Positions 57,291-64,000 of a stretch of DNA of 64,000 bases are shown one piece after another. Numbering within the stretch: the first letter of the stretch is position 1; the number at the start of each line of letters is the position of its first letter. This stretch comes from Leptobrachium leishanense (lineage: Eukaryota; Chordata; Amphibia; Anura; Megophryidae). The notes beneath the pieces are model-generated. The model worked only from the letters and a program-made list of their open reading frames with translations. It was not told where the DNA came from and made no database searches. The stretch lies in the NCBI GenBank assembly GCA_009667805.1, contig CM019066.1, forward strand, positions 117,604,190-117,668,189. The letters are read 5' to 3'. The position numbers and the translations under genes are program-made.

Positions 57291-57646
57291 CTGTTGACAG
57301 CAACAGATTCCAAATGCAAATAGCACACTTGAAATGAACTCTGGGCCTTTTATCTGCACATTGTAATTGGGGTAATGAGGGAATATCACACACCTGGCCA
57401 TGGAACTGCTGAGAAGCCAATTGTCCCATTACCTGTGGTCCCTTAACAAGTGGGAGTCACATCTGCAAACTGCTGTAAGTCCTACACCGTTCACCTGAGT
57501 TGGATGTACATACCCTCAAATTAAAGCTGACAGTCTGCAGTTAAAGAACATTGTGTTTGTTTCAGTCCAACTCCATTGTGGTGGTGTATAGAGTCAAAGA
57601 TGTTAGAATTGTGTCGTTGTTGTCCAAATATTTCTGGACCTGACTG
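57291..57646 (-). mobile_element. Truncated Tc1 copy (same family as 7758-9403)
   Basis: Matches 9053-9403 from GTTGACAGCAACAGATTC to CTGGACCTGACTG, followed by TA. Only the TIR and 5' leader survive; the transposase is gone. Confidence 0.93.
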
Positions 57647-57852
57647 TATATATATATATATTTTTTTTTTTTTTGTAGAAATAGATATTCCACGGTATAT
57701 TACAAGAAACATAATCATTTTATGTATTTTTTTTCTTCTAGAAAACACGGATATTCTTCTAACACAAATATAGACAGCTGAAACATAAAACATACTTGAG
57801 ATGAGCTTTAACCTCCTGAATAAAATAGCAATAATTTTTTTAACGATTTCCA

Positions 57853-57880
57853 CTTTTATTATTATTATACTTTATTTACG
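57853..57880 (-). mobile_element. L2 3' tail, first of three pieces
   Basis: The ATT-rich L2 tail. It continues at 59502-59552 (TAGCACCAGCATATTCTGCA) and 63025-63283 (GGGTTACAATACACTGAGAC), having been cut by a Tc1 element and a hAT-like element. Confidence 0.75.
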
Positions 57881-57882
57881 TA

Positions 57883-59499
57883 CAGTTGTGTTCAAAATTA
57901 TTCAACCCCCAATGCTGTAAAGGGTTTTAGGGAATTTAGTGTACATTTGTAATTGTATTCAGAATGAAATCCTACAAGGACTTTTTAAAGAACCATATGC
58001 AACTAAAATGACATCAATTGGTTTTGTAATACAGTAGTAAATGTTTCTTTTGTGAATTCTTCATTGACACAATTATTCAACCCCTTAAAGACTACCACTC
58101 TGAAAAACAGAGGTTCATTCAAGTGTTTTCAATCAGGTATTGAAAACACCTGTGGATGTCACGGAGCAGCAATAAAGCATAATAAGCAACAATTAGGCAG
58201 CTTTAAAATGACTGATACTCAGCTCCTTCTAGACATTTACTGGTGTGGTTACAAACATGGTGAAGTCAAGAGAATGGTCCAGGAAGACAAGAGAAGAGGT
58301 GATTACTCTTCACAGGAAGGGCAATGGCTATAAGAAGATTGCAAAGATGTTAAACATACCAAGAGAGACCATAGGAAGCATCATTCGCAAATTCAAGGCA
58401 AAGGGCACTGTTGAAACGCTACCTGGTCGTGGCAGAAAGAAGATGCTGACTTTCACTGCTGTGCGCTACCTGAAGCGTAGAGTGGAGAAAAGTCCCCGTG
58501 TGACTGCTGAGGAACTGAGAAAAGATTTGTCAGATGTGGGTACTGAAGTTTCAGCTCAGACAATACGGCGCACACTGCACAATGAAGGCCTCCATGCCAG
58601 AACTCCCAGGCGCACCCCCCTTGCTGTCTCCAAAGAATAAGAAGAGTCGACTGCAGTATGCCAAAAGTCATGTGGACAAACCACAGACGTTTTGGGATAG
58701 TGTTCTGTGGACTGATGAAACAAAATTAGAACTGTTTGGGCCCATGGATCAACGCTATGTTTGGAGGAGGAAGAACAAGGCCTGTGAAGTAAAAGAACAC
58801 CTAGCCTACTGTGAAGCATGGCGGGGGGGTCAATCATGCTTTGGGGCTGTTTTGCTTCTGCAGGTACAGGGAAGCTTCAGCGTGCGCAAGGTACCATGAA
58901 TTCTCTTCAATACCAGGAGATATTGGATGACAATGTGATGCAGTCCGTCACAAACCTGAGGCTTGGGAGACGTTGGACCTTTCAACAGGACAATGATCCC
59001 AAGCATACCTCCAAGTCCACTAGAGCATGTTGCAGATTAAAGGCTGGAACATTTTGGAGTGGCCATCGCAGTCACCTGACTTAAATCCGATTGAGAACCT
59101 CTGGTGGGACTTAAAGAAAGCAGTTGCAGTGCGCAAGCCTAAGAATGTGACTGAACTGGAGGCTTTTGCCCATGACGAATGGGCGGAGATACCCATAGAT
59201 CGCTGCAAGACACTTGTGTCAAGCTATGCTTCACGTTTAAAAGCTGTTATAACTGTAAAAGGATGTTGTACTAAGTACTAAGATTGAATGTCACTTGGGG
59301 GTTGAATAAAACTGATAATGATGTGAGCACAGAAAAGACATTTGTGGTTATTTCATTATAAATGTTATGTTATATTTGTCTGACCTACACGTGCCTCTTT
59401 GATTTAATTGTAAGCAAGATGACTGAATGATCAAAATCAATGTCAAACTGGCCAAAACACTCAATTTCAGTGGGGGTTGAATAATTTTGAACACAACTG
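57883..59499 (+). mobile_element. Tc1/mariner element, ends CAGTTGTGTTCAAAATTATT
   Basis: 1,617 bp with TA at 57881-57882 and 59500-59501. The inverted right end reads CAGTTGTGTTCAAAATTATT CAACCCCC. It lies in the L2 tail. Confidence 0.95.
58257..59281 (+). pseudogene. Tc1 transposase with three frameshifts
   Basis: Met at 58257 opens MVKSREWSRKTREEVITLH. The N-terminal helix-turn-helix pair is clear (YKKIAKMLNIPRETIGSII; LPGRGRKK linker). The catalytic domain has VLWTDETKLELF (first Asp), FQQDNDPKHTSKSTR (second Asp) and WPSQSPDLNPIENLWW (Glu), at normal DD34E spacing. It ends VKGCCTKY at 59281, about 341 codons. Frameshifts fall in C6 at 58615-58620, in G7 at 58823-58829, and near 59025. 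Two of three are in homopolymers, which could be real slippage or assembly error. A distinct family from the 7758 element. Confidence 0.92.
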
Positions 59500-59501
59500 T
59501 A

Positions 59502-59552
59502 TATAGCACCAGCATATTCTGCAGCGCTGAACAATGGGCACAATGTAGACAA
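59502..59552 (-). mobile_element. L2 3' tail, second piece
   Basis: TAGCACCAGCATATTCTGCAGCGCTGAACAAT-like L2 end between the Tc1 and hAT-like insertions. Confidence 0.8.
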
Positions 59553-59934
59553 TAGAGATTTGCACTCATTTTTTTTTTAATTTTGTTTAGTTTCGGCTCG
59601 TTCATTTTTTAAATTTTAGTTTCGGATCGTTTCGAGCGATTTTCGTTTTGGCTCGTTTTGTTTCGATGCGTTTCATATCGACTTTCATTTTGTGATATCG
59701 GAAATTTTCAGTCTTTCGGATCGTCTGTTCTCGCTGTTTCAAAGGGTCTATTTAGTTTTGACTTAGACGAATGGTATTTCGGATGCTCCGATATTTCGGT
59801 CGATACGGTAATTCTGCCGATTCGTTCCTTCGGATGTATCGTTTTTTATGAAAGATCCTTTTTTTCTTATGAATATGCATTGCACAACTTTATTTAATTA
59901 TATTAAAACTAGGTATAAAGCCTGCCCTAAGGGC

Positions 59935-59938
59935 AGTC

Positions 59939-59970
<32 letters not shown>

Positions 59971-60240
59971 GTTACAGGAGATATATATATATATATACAC
60001 ACCCTGTAACCCCATGTGGGTATATATACACACACACCATGTAACCCCATGTGGGTATATATATGTATATATATATAAATATATACACCCTGTAACCCCA
60101 TGTGGATATATATATATATATATAAATATATATACACACACACCATGTAACCCCATGTGGGTATATATATGTATATATATATACACCCTGTAACCCCATG
60201 TGGGTATATGTATATATATACACCCTGTAACCCCATGTGG

Positions 60241-60275
<35 letters not shown>

Positions 60276-60374
60276 CTGTAACCCCATGTGGGTGTATATA
60301 TATATATATATATATATATACCCTGTAACCCCATGTGGGTATATATATATATACCCTGAAACCCCATGTGGGTG

Positions 60375-60409
<35 letters not shown>

Positions 60410-60745
60410 TTACACACCCTGTAACCCCATGTGGGTATATATATATATATACACACACCCTGTTACCCCATGTGGGTATATATATACACAGCCTGTAACC
60501 CCACGTGGGTATATATATATACACACCCTGTAACCCCATGTGGGTATATATATATACACACCCTGTAACCCCATGTGGGTATATATATGTATATATATAC
60601 ACCCTGTAACCCCATGTGGGTGTATATATATATATATACCCTGAAACCCCATGTGGGTGTATAATATATATATATATATACACACCCTGTAACCCCATGT
60701 GGGTATATATATATACATATATATACAGACCCTGTAACCCCATGT

Positions 60746-60778
<33 letters not shown>

Positions 60779-61165
60779 ACATGGGGTTACAGGGTGTGTA
60801 TATATATATATACCCACATGGGGTTACATGGTGTGTATATATATGTATATATATACCCACATGGGGTTACAGGGTGTGTGTATATATATATATATACCCA
60901 CATGGGGTTACAGGGTGTGTATATATATATACCCACATGGGGTTACAGGGTGTGTAATATATATATATATATTATACACCCACATGGGGTTTCAGGGTAT
61001 GTATATATATATATATATACACCCACATGGGGTTACAGGGTATATATATATATATATATATATACAAACCCTGTAACCCCATGTGGGTATATATATATAT
61101 ACACACACCTTGTAACCCCATGTGGGTATATATATATATACACCCTGTAACCCCATGTGGAGATA
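59935..61165. repeat. Minisatellite CCCTGTAACCCCATGTGGGTATATA with two orientation switches
   Basis: Roughly 25-30 units of a 20-bp core plus a variable (TA)n. Units read CCCTGTAACCCCATGTGGGT from 59998 to about 60750, the reverse (ACCCACATGGGGTTACAGGG) from about 60776 to 61045, then the first orientation again to 61165. All long open frames here are translations of the repeat. Confidence 0.95.
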
Positions 61166-61204
61166 TATATATAACAACCATATATGTGTGTGTGTGTATG
61201 TGTA

Positions 61205-62345
61205 TATAGGCAACTCGGCCGGCCTCCATGCTCAGGTGAGCCCCCGGCTCGGCTGGGCCTCTAGGCCCAGGCCAAGCCGGGGGCTCGCCTGGGCCTGGAT
61301 GCCGGCCAAGCAAGTAGCTCGGCCGGCATCCAAGCTTAGGCGAGCCCCCGGCTTGGCTTGGGCCTAGAGGCCCAGCCGAGCCGGGGATTCGCCTGAGCCT
61401 GGAGGACGCCCGAGCAGAGCCTGGAGGACGCCTGAGCAGGCAACTCGGCCGGCCTCCATGCTCAGGTGAGCCCCCAGCTCGGCTGGGCCTCTAGGCCCAG
61501 GCCACGCCAGGGGCTCACCTGAGCCTGGATGCCGACCAAGCAAGTAGCTTGGCCGGCATCCAAGCTTAGGTGAGCCCCCGGCTTGGCTTGGGCCTAGAGG
61601 CCCAGCCGAGCCGGGGACTCGCCTGAGCCTGGAGGACACCCGAGCAGGCAACTCGGCCGGCCTCCATGCTCAGGTGAGTCCCTGGCTCAGCTGGGCCTCT
61701 AGGCCCAAGCCAAGCCGGGGGCTCACCTAAGCTTGGATACTGGCCGAGCAAGCAGGGTGGGTGTGGAGAGCACATACTCACCTACAATCGGCCTTGAGTC
61801 CTCCACCGGTTCCACACAATCTCACCTACATTGGCCCTTAGCTCCTCCAGCGATGGCAGTCCCGCTTCCAGTGTCCTCTCTCCGTTGGTCGCTGGTATGA
61901 CATCACAAAAGCCTTTGACCCAGGGTCAAACATCCTCTTACATCGGCCCTGAGCTCCAGCAGTGACCGTCCTCCGGCTGCCCAGGCTGCTCGGCCGGTCT
62001 CCAGGCTTAGGCGAGTCCCGGCTCGGCTGGGCCTGTAGGCCCAAGCCAAGCCGGGGGCTCGCCTGAGCCTGGAGGCCAGCCGAGCAGCCTGCGACAGCCG
62101 GAGGACAGTCATCGCTGGAGCTCAGGGCCAATGTAGGGGAGTATGTGTAGGCAACATCCTCCTACATTGGCCCGGAGCTCCAGGGGTGACTGTCCCCTCT
62201 GGCTGTGGCAGGCTGCTCGGTCGGCCTCCAGGCTTAGGCGAGTCCCCGGCTCGGCTGGGCCTATAGGCCCAAGCTGGGGGCTCGCCTGAGCCTGGATGCC
62301 GGCCGAGCAGCCTGCCACAGCCGGAGGACGGTCACCGCTGGAGGA
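61205..62345. repeat. GC-rich minisatellite of self-complementary units
   Basis: Units contain GGCTCGGCTGGGCCTCTAGG and CCCAGGCCAAGCCGGGGGCT; a ~240-bp higher-order repeat starts with AACTCGGCCGGCCTCCATGC at 61210, 61440 and 61649. Later copies (61985, 62215) are reorganised and contain CGGAGGACAGTC. Confidence 0.92.
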
Positions 62346-62589
62346 TTCGGGACTTGCGCCGTTTAAACAAACTGGTAGCTGCGCGCCACTCGTGACGATT
62401 TTTTTTTTTTTTGCAGGTGGCTGACACATGCAGCTACCTGTTTGTTTTAACAGCCGGCTCGCAAACCCAGTTTCAAACGTCCGTCACGCATGCGCACTCA
62501 GCGCTTGACGGCGACGGACTTTGAAACTGTTTTATTATATAGATGGTATGAAAGGAAAAAAAATGAACTAAACGATTTACCTCTACAGA

Positions 62590-62760
62590 ATAATGCATCA
62601 TATGATTCTGCACACTGCCAGGAAGCACCTCTACAGTATAATTAATGCAGCATATGAATCCGCACACTGCCGGGCAGCACCTCTACAGTATAATAATGCC
62701 GCATATGAATCCGCACACTGCCGGGCAGCACCTCTACAGTATAATTTATGCAGCATAAAA
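62590..62760. repeat. Three-copy repeat CATATGAATCCGCACACTGC
   Basis: Period about 53-57 bp: CATATGATTCTGCACACTGC, then CATATGAATCCGCACACTGC twice, each followed by CAGCACCTCTACAGTATAAT. Two diverged units occur in the 52318 relative. Confidence 0.9.
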
Positions 62761-63024
62761 CGAAAAACCAACTGAACCGAATGACCCGAAATGATCCGAA
62801 TCACCGAAATTATCCAAACGCCGAAATGACCCGAATCATCAAATCGACTCGATTTATCGAATCGACCCGAGATTTCAAATCATCCGAAATATCGAATCGA
62901 ATGACTCTAAATTTGTAATCAATCCAAAAATTTTGTGTGGTCAACATTTCGGATTTGGGATGCTCTCGGAAGCACGAAAATGGTCAATTTCGTACGAAAC
63001 AAATTGCACATCCCTAATAGACAG

Positions 63025-63283
63025 GGTTACAATACACTGAGACTGAGCAACATTTGATAAACCAGTACAGGAGGAAACGAGGGCCCTATTCCTGTGGGAA
63101 TTTACAATCTAGAAGGGTTGGGGGTGGAAACAGGAGGAGGGGACTGCAAGGTGAGAGTGATGGACTGCAAGGTGAGATTGATGGACTGTGAGGTTTATCA
63201 GTGAGTCGGGTGGTAAGTTTCCCTAAATAGGAATGTCTTAAGGGAGAGTTTGAAGGAAGAGAAACTAGGGGAAAGTCTGACCG
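63025..63283 (-). mobile_element. L2 3' tail, third piece
   Basis: GAGGGCCCTATTCCTGTGGG then AATTTACAATCTAGAAGGGT and GGAAGAGAAACTAGGGGAAAG, matching 42783-42960. The short GATGGACTGCAAGGTGAGA unit is duplicated at 63140-63180. Confidence 0.85.
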
Positions 63284-64000
63284 TATGACTTTTATATGGC
63301 AATTATAGCGCCAAATAGACATTATGCATTAAATTTTGGATAAATTATGGTTAGTTTTGAATGAATGAATTGCGACATGGATAAAATGGAAAAGGAACAA
63401 ATTGAGTAATGGACACTTTCATACAGGGGTTCATTTGAACATGCAGCATTAAAGGTGGATGACCAGTATTTGCAAGCAAGCTGCCGTAGTGAAAAGATAA
63501 CATAAATAAATGCATATGAAGGGTCACATTAACCCTCATAACGCCCTAAGACCCCACCTGACATGCTGTGAATGGTGGTTTATCATCTAACCAACTAACA
63601 TCCCAGTGCTGCTGGGGTTGACTAGGCAACTATTGCTCCCCAAATATTAATAATGAATAGGGGTTCTTCTCGCTTCCTCCCTCCAATCCAATCCCCCTCC
63701 TGGGCGATGGGCCCATATGTTGTGGGGGTTGGTGCAATTAATACAAGTGGGGCCGACATGCCTTTGCTACCCCTCTGACTCCACACCCATAGGCGTCAAG
63801 CTAATAGACATGTTCACCCTCACAGCCTCCACCCATGAATGAGAAGGCATAAACAGTATTTACAAGTTAGAGGGGCATGGCATTGACCCCCTGCAGCTCC
63901 CTAACCAATGGCGATGCCGACAGGCACTGTTCTTTCTATGGTATTTGCTTGTACTCACACCTGTTTTGCCTGGAGCAAAGTGACAGCAATGCATTAAACA
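63284..64000. other. No gene seen
   Basis: About 700 bp of ordinary sequence up to the window edge with no recognised repeat or gene. Confidence 0.5.

Larger units (their letters stand above)
59553..63016. mobile_element. hAT-like element loaded with minisatellites
   Basis: Tips TAGAGATTTGCACTCATTTT and inverted TAGGGATGTGCAATTTGTTT. 8-bp flanks GTAGACAA and ATAGACAG match at 6 positions. Subterminal TTTCGG/CCGAAA-rich arms (59585-59840 and 62760-63000). The 3.46-kb interior is almost all tandem repeat. No transposase. Confidence 0.8.

Noticed and set aside
59890..61313. Very long overlapping open frames on both strands rich in [16 protein letters not shown] residues
   Set aside because: They are translations of the CCCTGTAACCCCATGTGGGT/TA minisatellite; a repeat unit without stops opens several frames at once.
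61205..62429. Pro/Gly/Ala-rich frames on the minus strand, collagen-like at a glance
   Set aside because: Product of the GC-rich self-complementary array; no Gly-X-Y periodicity.

Overview
This is repeat-dense vertebrate DNA, most likely from an anuran amphibian. I found no host gene and no RNA gene of the tRNA or rRNA type. The frog guess rests on the repeat mix: long-TIR Tc1 elements, L2-type LINEs, a BEL/Pao retrotransposon, TTAA-flanked piggyBac-like elements, hAT-like elements whose ends begin TAGGGATG, and repeats carrying the motif GAAACGCGT. Every coding region recognised belongs to a transposable element, and all are broken.

Layout. 0-2.2 kb: LINE reverse-transcriptase fragment, a TIR element, and the tail of an L2 fragment. 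2.2-11.2 kb: a BEL/Pao LTR element on the minus strand with near-identical LTRs and a Tc1 element inserted in its gag; the split L2 fragment lies on both sides. 11.2-19 kb: MITEs (12.2, 12.4, 14.2, 17.9 kb) in AT-rich sequence. 19.7-25.1 kb: a hammerhead-bearing foldback, a TTAA element, perfect palindromes and a TIR element. 25.6-30.2 kb: one decayed Tc1 element split by a SINE piece, an L1-like element with ORF1 only, and a TIR element. 30.4-34.1 kb: hAT-like arms enclosing two more hammerhead-bearing segments. 35-38 kb: MITEs. 38.2-45.4 kb: a 7.2-kb hAT-like element with a perfect 8-bp target duplication, holding a hammerhead foldback, a second foldback, a nested hAT element, a 5'-truncated L2 LINE and a minisatellite. 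46-57 kb: MITEs, a 706-bp solo LTR, a TTAA element with a minisatellite, and nested TIR/hAT elements. 57.3-63.3 kb: an L2 tail cut by a Tc1 element and then by a hAT-like element loaded with minisatellites.

How the pieces relate. Many target-site duplications are still readable, so insertion order can be worked out. Examples are L2 then BEL then Tc1 at 2-11 kb, and hAT then a Penelope-like foldback with a 17-bp duplication at 38.2 kb. The most interesting signal is the recurrence of hammerhead-ribozyme-like motifs (about 19.8, 19.9, 31.9, 33.4, 39.06 and 39.11 kb), mostly inside head-to-head inverted repeats. This is the arrangement one would expect of Penelope-like retroelement ends.
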